Shown here: positions 1 through 6,761 of the stretch, piece after piece
How the letters are laid out: every line of letters starts with the position of its first letter
Position numbering within the stretch: the stretch's first letter is position 1
Source of the DNA: Bacteroidales bacterium
GTDB taxonomy: Bacteria; Bacteroidota; Bacteroidia; Bacteroidales; VadinHA17
Assembly: GCA_017882345.1 (NCBI GenBank)
Contig: JADGPT010000007.1
Location: 1-35,047 of the forward strand
Reading direction: 5' to 3'
DNA length: 35,047 nt
Position numbers and translations under genes: made by a program
Notes under the pieces: model-generated
Database searches by the model: none
Seen by the model: only the letters and a program-made list of their open reading frames with translations
What the model was told of the DNA's origin: nothing

Positions 1-185
1 ATTGTGAATGTCCAGGCCTTTAAGTATCCGTTATCAACAAATTTTTCACGACTCGAAAGAATTTTCAGAAAAGTTTCCTGTACCAGATCCTTTGCATCAG
101 AATTACTTAACCTGAGATGATATGCATATTTCAGTAAACTTGGTTCAAGATCTAATAATTGATCACAAAATTCAATTGCTGTCAT
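1..185 (-). CDS. ECF-type RNA polymerase sigma factor, N-terminal part (cut by window edge)
   Basis: This reading frame is absent from the ORF track because it runs off the left edge. Translating the minus strand from the ATG at 185 gives about 61 residues beginning MTAIEFCDQLLDLEPSLLKY. The segment SDAKDLVQETFLKIL is typical of sigma-70 region 2 in ECF sigma factors, where the DLVQETF-type helix contacts core RNA polymerase and the -10 region. The family is normally about 170-190 residues, so region 4 lies outside the window. It sits 41 bp downstream of the glycosidase-like gene on the same strand and could be the last gene of that run or start a new unit. Function is assigned from the region 2 motif only; any anti-sigma partner would be outside the window. 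Confidence 0.8.
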   Translation of the reverse strand, partial: MTAIEFCDQLLDLEPSLLKYAYHLRLSNSDAKDLVQETFLKILSSREKFVDNGYLKAWTFT

Positions 186-226
186 ATACTTGGTTTTAAT
201 CAGATAAATTATTTGTCTTGTCTGGC

Positions 227-1405
227 TTAAGTTGGATAAATGCGCATCTCGTCAAAAAAAGGTGTTCGCTTTTCTTCAACACATTTTGCTGCATACAGAT
301 AAAGTGCAGCGCTCCATGTTTGCCAATCCTGTCCCATAGGTTTGCCGTCCTGAGCTTTTATCCACTCATTAAATCCAAAATTGACTTCTGCGGTACTGGA
401 AATCTTAATCAGATGAGTAAGCGCCACCAGTTTTTCCCTGGCAAGTGAATACTTTTTAGCCGCGACCAGAGCTGCCACATAAAACCCGCATACAAAAGGC
501 CATATACCTCCGTTATGATATTCTCCAGGGTTATTATAAATTGCATATCTTGGAAGCCAGTCAGGATCTTCAGGCTTAATATAAGGAAAGAAGTTAGGTG
601 GAAGATCGACTGCCAGGTCACCTCTTTTTTCCATTCCTTCACATTCCTCTTCGATCCATGAAATCATTTCTTCAGCTCTTGTGGGAGAAGCGATTCCGGA
701 AAGAATAGCAAGGCTGTTACCCAGAAGATCAAAACGTTCGCTGCTATGAATTTTATATGACCAGAAAGCATAGTATGGTTTATGTTTTACGACAAGACCT
801 TCGTGGACATGATGATGCATCGTTCCACAGGTAATCGTGAACCGGCTCATCTCGCTGTGCACTCTGTCGGCTTTTTCGTTCTTGCCCAGAAGCCGGAGAT
901 AGCTATAAACAAGCGTGTTAACAAATAGCCCATATCCTGTTACCCATTGTTCATCCCTCCAATCGCTGGTTGGCTGCTGGGCAACCAGATTCCTGTCAGA
1001 TGGACTTTGATACTCCATCCAGTTCAGGGCTTTCTCAACTGCATCATTAAGAAAATCAGGTTCACCGGATACCTTTCTGAAAATGCCAACCCCGAACAAA
1101 AACAAAGGAGTGGTATCGCTTGATCCCCGGTCCTCTTTGTCGTGTACCAGGGAAGGTATATGACCATGCATTGTCTGGTTTATTGCCAGAGTCTCCAAAA
1201 CCTTCCGGATACTCTCCAGCAGCTTTTTGTTCTCTGATGCCGCTATTCCCAAAATTGAAAACATCAAGTCTCTTGTATACGGTTCAGGATATCCCCAGCC
1301 GGCAGTGCGGGGCAGGCCACGAAATGGTCCGTGTGCATTAAAAAGCAGTACTTCAATCGCTGCCTTCCTTGCCTCTTCTATCTCTTGCCAGTTTTTAGTT
1401 TCCAT
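227..1405 (-). CDS. Six-hairpin glycosidase-like protein (amylo-alpha-1,6-glucosidase / GH100-like)
   Basis: The protein has about 392 residues and no signal peptide, so it is probably cytoplasmic. The segments GWGYPEPYTRDLMFSILGIA, SDWRDEQWVTGYGLF and YNNPGEYHNGGIWPFVCGF resemble the alpha/alpha six-hairpin fold of glycogen-debranching C-terminal domains and neutral invertase (GH100) relatives. The acidic and aromatic clusters YTRD, DWRDE and GFNEW are plausible active-site segments. The exact substrate cannot be read. I prefer the ATG at 1405 (METKNWQEIE) to the upstream ATG at 1432, because the extra nine residues (MIYNFQIKT) look like leader. It is the eighth gene of the co-directional GH130 cluster, 55 bp after the GT4 gene, which suggests that it trims or hydrolyses a glycan or glucoside made by the neighbours. 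Confidence 0.7.
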   Translation of the reverse strand: METKNWQEIEEARKAAIEVLLFNAHGPFRGLPRTAGWGYPEPYTRDLMFSILGIAASENKKLLESIRKVLETLAINQTMHGHIPSLVHDKEDRGSSDTTPLFLFGVGIFRKVSGEPDFLNDAVEKALNWMEYQSPSDRNLVAQQPTSDWRDEQWVTGYGLFVNTLVYSYLRLLGKNEKADRVHSEMSRFTITCGTMHHHVHEGLVVKHKPYYAFWSYKIHSSERFDLLGNSLAILSGIASPTRAEEMISWIEEECEGMEKRGDLAVDLPPNFFPYIKPEDPDWLPRYAIYNNPGEYHNGGIWPFVCGFYVAALVAAKKYSLAREKLVALTHLIKISSTAEVNFGFNEWIKAQDGKPMGQDWQTWSAALYLYAAKCVEEKRTPFFDEMRIYPT

Positions 1406-1460
1406 AGTTTTAATTTGAAAATTGTAAATCAATTAATAATTCGCACTTCTCATTTTCAAA

Positions 1461-2603
1461 TTATGTTATTCCCAATTTCTCGGTTATAATCTGAACAAAC
1501 CGTTTTGCAACAACACGGTAGTCAAAATACTCAACTACACGTTTCCTTGCGGCTTTGCCCATTTTTTCACGCAATGTCGCATCAGTCATAAGATCCATTA
1601 AATAGTTGGCAATATCATGAACACTTGCACGATAGTCCACTGTCCGTGGATCTTTAAATGCAACCCTGTGGTTGTCTTCAAAGCCTGATTCGTCACCAAG
1701 AATCACTTCGTTCACAATAATTTTCTGTGCTATATTTGCCAGGAATGCCGTTTCTCCATGTACAAGTGTATCGAGCATTCCCATGGCTTTAATACCTATA
1801 ACCGGTTTTCCACAAGCGCCTGCTTCCACCTGAGGCATACCAAAACCTTCAAGTCGCGAAGGTGCAGCGTATATATCGCAGGCGCCTATCAGGTAGGGCA
1901 TGAAATTACGTGAAATGATGTTTGTTGCATAGGTAACATTTTTTTCGATGCCTAAATGTGTCGCCAGTTCCAGATCAGTCAGGTTTTGAAGTTTGGTCCG
2001 TGGCTGGGGCCATACTTTGCAGACATATTTCCAATCGGGCGCTTTTGTATCAATGATGGCAAGGGCCTGCATTACCTCCTGTGCACCTTTTGATGCAGCA
2101 TCGCCTCCGACAGTAAGAATCATTATCTGATCCGGTGAAACCCCCAGCGCTTCGCGTACGGCCAGAATTTTCGGGTCGTCTTTATTACAAGGGGTAAAAG
2201 CATCTGTATCGCAGCCAACCGGCAGCACCTCAATTATATCACTATTTATCCCGTCGCGAACATACATTTCCTTTACCCAGTTCGATGTTACCATGATAAG
2301 TGGAAGGGCATTCAGCACCTCCTGGTAGTTTGCAATATAACCATCGGCAACCAGCCAGGGGACAGGCTGAACTCCATATCGTTGCGGATGAAGTACCAGA
2401 TGCGGTGTATGCCCCCAATAACCGACACCAACAACAATATCCGGCTCAAACCAGCGGTAGTACCATTCCTTTTCCTGGGGTGATTCGAGATTAACTGCAT
2501 GGGCATCAATTCCCATTTTAGTGAGGCCCCTGTATAGCAGATCTCCCTGGGTTGCAAGCCCCCCGGGGGAAGCAGGGTAGTCATATAATAATAATACTTT
2601 CAT
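1461..2603 (-). CDS. Glycosyltransferase family 4 (GT-B fold)
   Basis: A 380-residue GT-B glycosyltransferase without a signal peptide or membrane segment. The N-terminal Rossmann half begins MKVLLLYDYPASPGGLATQ, with the glycine-rich loop typical of the acceptor domain. The C-terminal half contains LEGFGMPQVEAGACGKPVIG, the GT4 E-x7-E donor-site motif (E252 and E260), and the preceding segment ACDIYAAPSR is also standard. The length is normal. The donor sugar and acceptor are unknown. It follows the PIG-L deacetylase by 21 bp and precedes the six-hairpin glycosidase-like gene. Deacetylase, GT4 and debranching-like enzyme are therefore probably co-expressed and act on one sugar conjugate. The N-terminus does not resemble BshA of bacillithiol synthesis. 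Confidence 0.88.
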   Translation of the reverse strand: MKVLLLYDYPASPGGLATQGDLLYRGLTKMGIDAHAVNLESPQEKEWYYRWFEPDIVVGVGYWGHTPHLVLHPQRYGVQPVPWLVADGYIANYQEVLNALPLIMVTSNWVKEMYVRDGINSDIIEVLPVGCDTDAFTPCNKDDPKILAVREALGVSPDQIMILTVGGDAASKGAQEVMQALAIIDTKAPDWKYVCKVWPQPRTKLQNLTDLELATHLGIEKNVTYATNIISRNFMPYLIGACDIYAAPSRLEGFGMPQVEAGACGKPVIGIKAMGMLDTLVHGETAFLANIAQKIIVNEVILGDESGFEDNHRVAFKDPRTVDYRASVHDIANYLMDLMTDATLREKMGKAARKRVVEYFDYRVVAKRFVQIITEKLGIT

Positions 2604-2624
2604 GATAAAATAATTTTCAAATTT

Positions 2625-3272
2625 TCATATCGGCTCATTTTCAAATTTATTAAGCCATCTTTTAGCATCACGGGGATCAGTAAATTGCCAGAATGATTCA
2701 GATCTTGGTGTGGTTTCTGCTTCAAAACCACTTTTTTCAAATCCATACGTTTCAGTAATTATACTATATTTTCGAAGCCATATCCGTTTCGAAAGTGACC
2801 GGTAGACACTGGCATTTTCCACAGCAACCGGATAGTGTTTTTTGTTATCGTCAGTATAAGCGAAGTTCCATAATTCGTTTGTTGAAATTCTACCCGTACT
2901 CCAGAGTTTAATTACTGCTTTACCTGTTTCCTCATGCCTGAGGTGTCGGGTGTATTCTCCGGTTGGATTATGAGAAATTATCAGGTCGAAATGTTTTGCA
3001 GGTAATAAGTTCAGGATAGTCTTTTCAACCTCATTTCCCATTAATGGCTTTTGTTCAGGGCCATCATCGAGGTCGCCCATAATCCCTTCAGATTTAAGAA
3101 TTTTTAATGCATTGTTAAACCTAAAGGAGCGATCTTTATCTTTTCCCCTGCAAAGACAGACAATAAACCATTTCCAGGCCGGGTGCCTCAGTATTGTCCC
3201 TCCGGCCCATAATGTTTCATCATCGGGGTGAGCTACTATAACTGCAACGGTCTTTGCGGAGAAGGGTGTCAT
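2625..3272 (-). CDS. PIG-L/LmbE-family zinc deacetylase
   Basis: The hallmark zinc-binding motif AHPDDETLWAGG lies near the N-terminus, and the later segment HNPTGEYTRHLRHEETGKAV supplies further histidines of the type that complete the metal site. Family members are Zn-dependent N-deacetylases acting on N-acetylglucosamine conjugates. The frame extends to a TTG at 3287, but the ATG at 3272 (MTPFSAKTVAV) leaves the first beta strand intact and a 16-nt gap after the OmpA gene, so I use it. There is no signal peptide, so it is probably cytoplasmic. Its position between an OmpA lipoprotein and a GT4 suggests that it deacetylates a sugar intermediate of the cluster. The actual substrate is unknown. 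Confidence 0.88.
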   Translation of the reverse strand: MTPFSAKTVAVIVAHPDDETLWAGGTILRHPAWKWFIVCLCRGKDKDRSFRFNNALKILKSEGIMGDLDDGPEQKPLMGNEVEKTILNLLPAKHFDLIISHNPTGEYTRHLRHEETGKAVIKLWSTGRISTNELWNFAYTDDNKKHYPVAVENASVYRSLSKRIWLRKYSIITETYGFEKSGFEAETTPRSESFWQFTDPRDAKRWLNKFENEPI

Positions 3273-3288
3273 GTGGACATCTTTCAAT

Positions 3289-4110
3289 CTACTGATATAA
3301 TAGCTTAAATATTTCGTTCAGGTCAGGAGACAGGATGATTTCAGTTCTGCGGTTGCCGGAACGACCTTCATCTGTTTCATTTGATTTTACGGGGTGAAAC
3401 TGGCCTTTGCCTGAAGCAGTGATACGGATTGGATCAAAACCGTTGTCTAAAGTCAAAATACGTACAATAGAAGTTGCGCGTGCTGTACTGAGATCCCAGT
3501 TGTCTTTAAACATATTGGTTTTAATGGGGATGTTATCCGTATGGCCCTCAATCATCACATTAATGTCTTTGGTATTGTTCAGAACCACGGCAAGAGATTT
3601 GAGCGCTTCTTTTCCTTTAGGATCAACCACATCACTGCCCGATTTGAACAGAAGCTTTTCTTCGAGAGCAACATAAACGTTTCCGTCTTTATTATAAACA
3701 TATAACTCATCGCTCTTATATTTCATCAGTGCATCGGCTATTGAATTTTTTAGTTTGGTCATTACATCCTTTTGGGATTGAATCATATCCTGAAGGGTTT
3801 TTAACCGTTTCGCCTGATCGGCAATAGTCATTTTTGATTCGGCAGAATTAATTTTTGAATCATTTTTAACTGTAGTATATTCATTTTGCAATGAGGTGTA
3901 TTCATTCTGCAATGATGCTTTAGTCAGATTAAGATTTTTTACCTTCTCATTACAATCGTTCAGTTGACTTTGTATATAGGTGCTGTCTCTTTGCAGTTTA
4001 TCAACTCTGGCTCGCGAACTTAAAAGCTTTTTACCAGGTCCGCATGACGTAAATATCAAACTAAGAATCAGGAATAAGAATGCTGGGATACGAAATGTTT
4101 TTTTCATCAT
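3289..4110 (-). CDS. OmpA-family outer-membrane lipoprotein with coiled-coil stalk
   Basis: A 273-residue exported lipoprotein. It has a basic N-terminus, a hydrophobic stretch FLFLILSLIF, and a lipobox ending in Cys23 (FTSC). Residues about 35-120 form a heptad-rich coiled coil, including the internal repeat LQNEYTSLQNEYTTV. The C-terminal OmpA/MotB peptidoglycan-binding domain (about 145-265) shows FKSGSDVVDPKG, IEGHTDNIPI, DLSTARATSIV and SGNRRTEI. It probably anchors the outer membrane to peptidoglycan. It has its own predicted promoter at 4137-4200, which carries the shared 64-nt module with the -7 box about 27 nt before the start codon. It can therefore be regulated together with the upstream GH130 operon while also leading the PIG-L/GT4/glycosidase run. 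Confidence 0.9.
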   Translation of the reverse strand: MMKKTFRIPAFLFLILSLIFTSCGPGKKLLSSRARVDKLQRDSTYIQSQLNDCNEKVKNLNLTKASLQNEYTSLQNEYTTVKNDSKINSAESKMTIADQAKRLKTLQDMIQSQKDVMTKLKNSIADALMKYKSDELYVYNKDGNVYVALEEKLLFKSGSDVVDPKGKEALKSLAVVLNNTKDINVMIEGHTDNIPIKTNMFKDNWDLSTARATSIVRILTLDNGFDPIRITASGKGQFHPVKSNETDEGRSGNRRTEIILSPDLNEIFKLLYQ

Positions 4111-4136
4111 GGTGGTATTAAGTGAATATTATTATA

Positions 4137-4200
4137 CAAAGATCAGTTACCTGAAAAGGGAAAACGTTACACAACTTTATTATTATTTTACATTATTCAC
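4137..4200 (-). promoter_or_regulatory. Shared 64-nt promoter module, copy 1 (upstream of the OmpA gene)
   Basis: On the minus strand this reads GTGAATAATGTAAA, then TGTAAC with GTAAA/GTAAC starting 21 nt apart, then 21 nt, then GATCTTTG as a TAnnTTTG-like -7 box at 4137-4144. The arrangement matches the other three copies position for position. The distal repeat ends in A instead of C and the -7 box begins with G instead of T, so this is the most degenerate copy. An extra GTAAC lies inside the 21-nt spacer. The start codon is about 27 nt downstream of the box. Confidence 0.65.
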
Positions 4201-4238
4201 ACATAATATCAGGTTACCTGATCCTAATCGGCCAGAAT

Positions 4239-5132
4239 TCAGGTTTTAATAGTTACAGCAACATCTGTCGCGGGAACGTCTCCTGTTAAATGATCAGCAG
4301 TGGCACGGGTAAATTCAGCGCCATAGAAAAAAATCATGGAAGAATAACTAACCCACAGAAGAATTAAAACAATTGAACCGGCTGCGCCGTAAGCAGATCC
4401 GGGATCTGTTTTAGTCAAATAAAATCCAATGGCAGTTTTCCCGACTATAAAAAGAAAAGCAGTTATTATTGAGCCGAGCCATAAATGTTTCCATTGAATT
4501 TTTGCGTCAGGTAATATTTTAAACATAAGTGCAAACAGGAACATGACAACCACAAACGAAATAATGAAATTAAGCACAAAAAAATTTGTGAGGACAAGTT
4601 TTGGCCAGTGATATAGGACCCATTCGCTCAGCGCTGCCAGAAGAGTGGTGATTACAAGTGAGATTAACATTAAAAAACCAACGGATACAATTAAACCAAA
4701 TGAAAATAGTCTTGTGCGTATTAGTGCTAAAATGGGTCTGCGTGGTCTGACTTTTACTTCCCAGATAATATTTAATGCTTTCTGTAATTCAACAAAAACT
4801 CCTGTTGCGCCCACAAGTATAGCAGCTAAACCAACGATAGTTGCAAATAATGATTTATTGGATTTGCTTACGCTGATGATTATATCCTGCACCTGCTTCG
4901 CTGTTTCCACGCCCATTATTGAGGATACCTGTTTATATATATTGCCTGTGATGACATCGCGCTGAAAAAAAAGGTTGGCAATAGAAAGAACCATAATAAG
5001 TAAACCAGGAATACTAAAAATGGCATAGTAAGCAATCACAGCACTTTGCATAAACGGATCTTTTTTCCACCAGCGTTTTGAGGCAGATCCGGCAATTTTA
5101 AAAAAGGATCTTATTTTTTTCTTATAAAACAT
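4239..5132 (-). CDS. YihY/BrkB-family inner-membrane protein
   Basis: A 297-residue polytopic membrane protein. The N-terminal segment SASKRWWKKDPFMQSAVIAYYAIFSIPGLLIM is the characteristic entry into the first transmembrane helix of the YihY/BrkB family. The segment GLAAILVGATGVFVELQKALNIIW is the conserved central stretch, and about six hydrophobic helices can be counted. The family was once annotated as ribonuclease BN, which is now considered wrong; its real role is unclear, with export or envelope functions proposed. It starts 21 bp downstream of the long GH130 gene on the same strand, consistent with co-transcription. It separates the sugar enzymes from the OmpA gene, which has its own promoter. 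Confidence 0.88.
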   Translation of the reverse strand: MFYKKKIRSFFKIAGSASKRWWKKDPFMQSAVIAYYAIFSIPGLLIMVLSIANLFFQRDVITGNIYKQVSSIMGVETAKQVQDIIISVSKSNKSLFATIVGLAAILVGATGVFVELQKALNIIWEVKVRPRRPILALIRTRLFSFGLIVSVGFLMLISLVITTLLAALSEWVLYHWPKLVLTNFFVLNFIISFVVVMFLFALMFKILPDAKIQWKHLWLGSIITAFLFIVGKTAIGFYLTKTDPGSAYGAAGSIVLILLWVSYSSMIFFYGAEFTRATADHLTGDVPATDVAVTIKT

Positions 5133-5153
5133 CCAATTTACGGATTAAAGGTT

Positions 5154-6626
5154 TTATCTGGAGTTTTTAAGTTCAGCCAGGAGTTCATTTAAATCAATGG
5201 TAGCGTAACTAGACGCGTAGTCTGACATGGCATAGGGAACAATAAGATCTCTATTGTGAATAATAGAACCACAGGAGTAAACTACATTTGGCACATAACC
5301 TTCTCTTTCTTCATTATTGGGAGCCAACAGGGGTGTCTTCAGCCTGCCAATTTCCAGTTCAGGATTATTAAGTTCATATAATGATGCTCCTAAAACGTAT
5401 TCTCTCATAGGCCCTACTCCATGTGTTATAACGAGCCAGCCCTCTTCCGTCTCAATAGGTGAGCCGCAATTTCCTACTTGCACCAGTTCCCAGGAATACT
5501 TTGGTTTCTGAATAACTTTGGCTTCGCGCCAGATATTGATATTCTCGGAAAAGGATATATAATTATTTATCCCGTCTATTCTGCAAAGAATGGCATATTT
5601 CCCGTTGATCTTTCTGGGAAACAATGCCATTCCTTTGTTCTGTGCGAGTTCCCCATGAATGGGTAGTCCTTTGAAGTTATAGAAATCTCTGGTTGAAAGT
5701 AACTTCGGTAAAATGGACATACCATCATAAGCAGTATAGGTGGCATAGTAAATAACTTCACCGTTTTCCTCTGTAAACTTAACAAAACGGGCATCTTCAA
5801 TACCATTTTTTTCAGTTTCAGAGATTGGGAATATTACTCTCTCGGAAATTGCCGAATCAAGAGAAAATTTAATTTCATAATGTGACAGAGCAAGCCACAT
5901 CATTTGATTAATGATTAATTCTTTAGCTGGTGTAAGTTGATGTGCTTTTCTTGTTTCTTCAACCGCCCTTTTCATTTCACCATAAGTAAATCTGTCACCC
6001 AGTTTTTCCAATACAAAAACGGGGGATAACTTATTGTCGAAATCACGCATTTCATCCAGCTTTTTAATAAATGATTTTTTATTGTAAATATGTCTTTTGA
6101 TTCGTTCAGCTTCTGCCAGCATATTACCGACAGGTTCAATAATCAGATTATTTTTCTTATCAATAATAGCTGAACGAAAAACTATGGATGAAATATGCCC
6201 TTCCCCGGTTGCCCTGAAACTAAAAATTACTCTTGTTGCATCCTTTCCTGTTTCTGATTGATCAGGATCTTCTACGATTGATGGATTAAAAAATGCTGCC
6301 GATTCAATTGAGAATTCCATTGTGAAATAGGATCCGATAAGCGCTTTACGTGATTGATTTAATTTGGCTGGTTTTAGTCCGAGTTCGCCAAACAAGTCAG
6401 ACAGTTTATTAAAATGTGTTTCAAATATCAGTGAAATATTTCTGTGACGTCTGGAAAACCCTCTCAGTACCTGACTTAATGCAATAAATACTTCATTATC
6501 AGACATAGCTAATACACCAAGTATAATACTTTTACCTCTTTCATTGGAAAAATAACAGAACCGGGCGATTACCCTGCTGGGATCAGGGGAAAATTTAATA
6601 TTCTTTCTGGTGACTGTAACCTGCAT
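5154..6626 (-). CDS. Long-form GH130 beta-mannoside phosphorylase/hydrolase-like protein
   Basis: A 490-residue protein whose C-terminal two thirds fit the GH130 five-bladed beta-propeller. The family signature region is NGIEDARFVKF (EDAR at 277-280), followed by YYATYTAYDGM, then MALFPRKINGKYAILCRID, NCGSPIETEEGWLVITHGVG and GYVPNVVYSCG. GH130 enzymes phosphorolyse or hydrolyse beta-mannosides. The extra residues before the EDAR motif make it longer than the usual 330-350 residues; AAFFNPSIVEDPD in that part resembles the first blade, and a helical stretch intervenes. There is no signal peptide. It lies 135 bp after the GT4 fusion gene, with a heptanucleotide repeat in the gap. Phosphorylase versus hydrolase cannot be decided here. 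Confidence 0.88.
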   Translation of the reverse strand: MQVTVTRKNIKFSPDPSRVIARFCYFSNERGKSIILGVLAMSDNEVFIALSQVLRGFSRRHRNISLIFETHFNKLSDLFGELGLKPAKLNQSRKALIGSYFTMEFSIESAAFFNPSIVEDPDQSETGKDATRVIFSFRATGEGHISSIVFRSAIIDKKNNLIIEPVGNMLAEAERIKRHIYNKKSFIKKLDEMRDFDNKLSPVFVLEKLGDRFTYGEMKRAVEETRKAHQLTPAKELIINQMMWLALSHYEIKFSLDSAISERVIFPISETEKNGIEDARFVKFTEENGEVIYYATYTAYDGMSILPKLLSTRDFYNFKGLPIHGELAQNKGMALFPRKINGKYAILCRIDGINNYISFSENINIWREAKVIQKPKYSWELVQVGNCGSPIETEEGWLVITHGVGPMREYVLGASLYELNNPELEIGRLKTPLLAPNNEEREGYVPNVVYSCGSIIHNRDLIVPYAMSDYASSYATIDLNELLAELKNSR

Positions 6627-6704
6627 TTTTCTGATTTTATTTTAACCTTAATAATGAAATAAAAACGATAAATCCTGATTCTATTAATCTGATAAATTAT
6701 AAAT

Positions 6705-6757
6705 CCTCACACCTCACACCTCACACCTCACACCTCACGCCTCATGCTCACACCTCA
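6705..6757. repeat. Heptanucleotide tandem repeat (CCTCACA)n in an intra-operon gap
   Basis: The 135-bp gap between the GT4-fusion stop and the long GH130 start contains about four perfect and then degenerate copies of CCTCACA, ending with CCTCACGCCTCATGCT and CACACCTCATT. It lies directly after the upstream stop codon. A 7-bp unit is prone to replication slippage. It does not change a reading frame here, but copy number would alter the spacing or mRNA structure between two co-transcribed genes. Confidence 0.85.
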
Positions 6758-6761
6758 TTCC

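Noticed and set aside
1461-3272. GT4 plus PIG-L deacetylase as a bacillithiol (BshA/BshB) pair
   Set aside because: The GT4 N-terminus does not resemble BshA, no BshC is present, and the neighbours are glycan enzymes.
4239-5132. Ribonuclease BN annotation for the YihY/BrkB protein
   Set aside because: It is a polytopic membrane protein; the RNase BN name for this family is an old misassignment.
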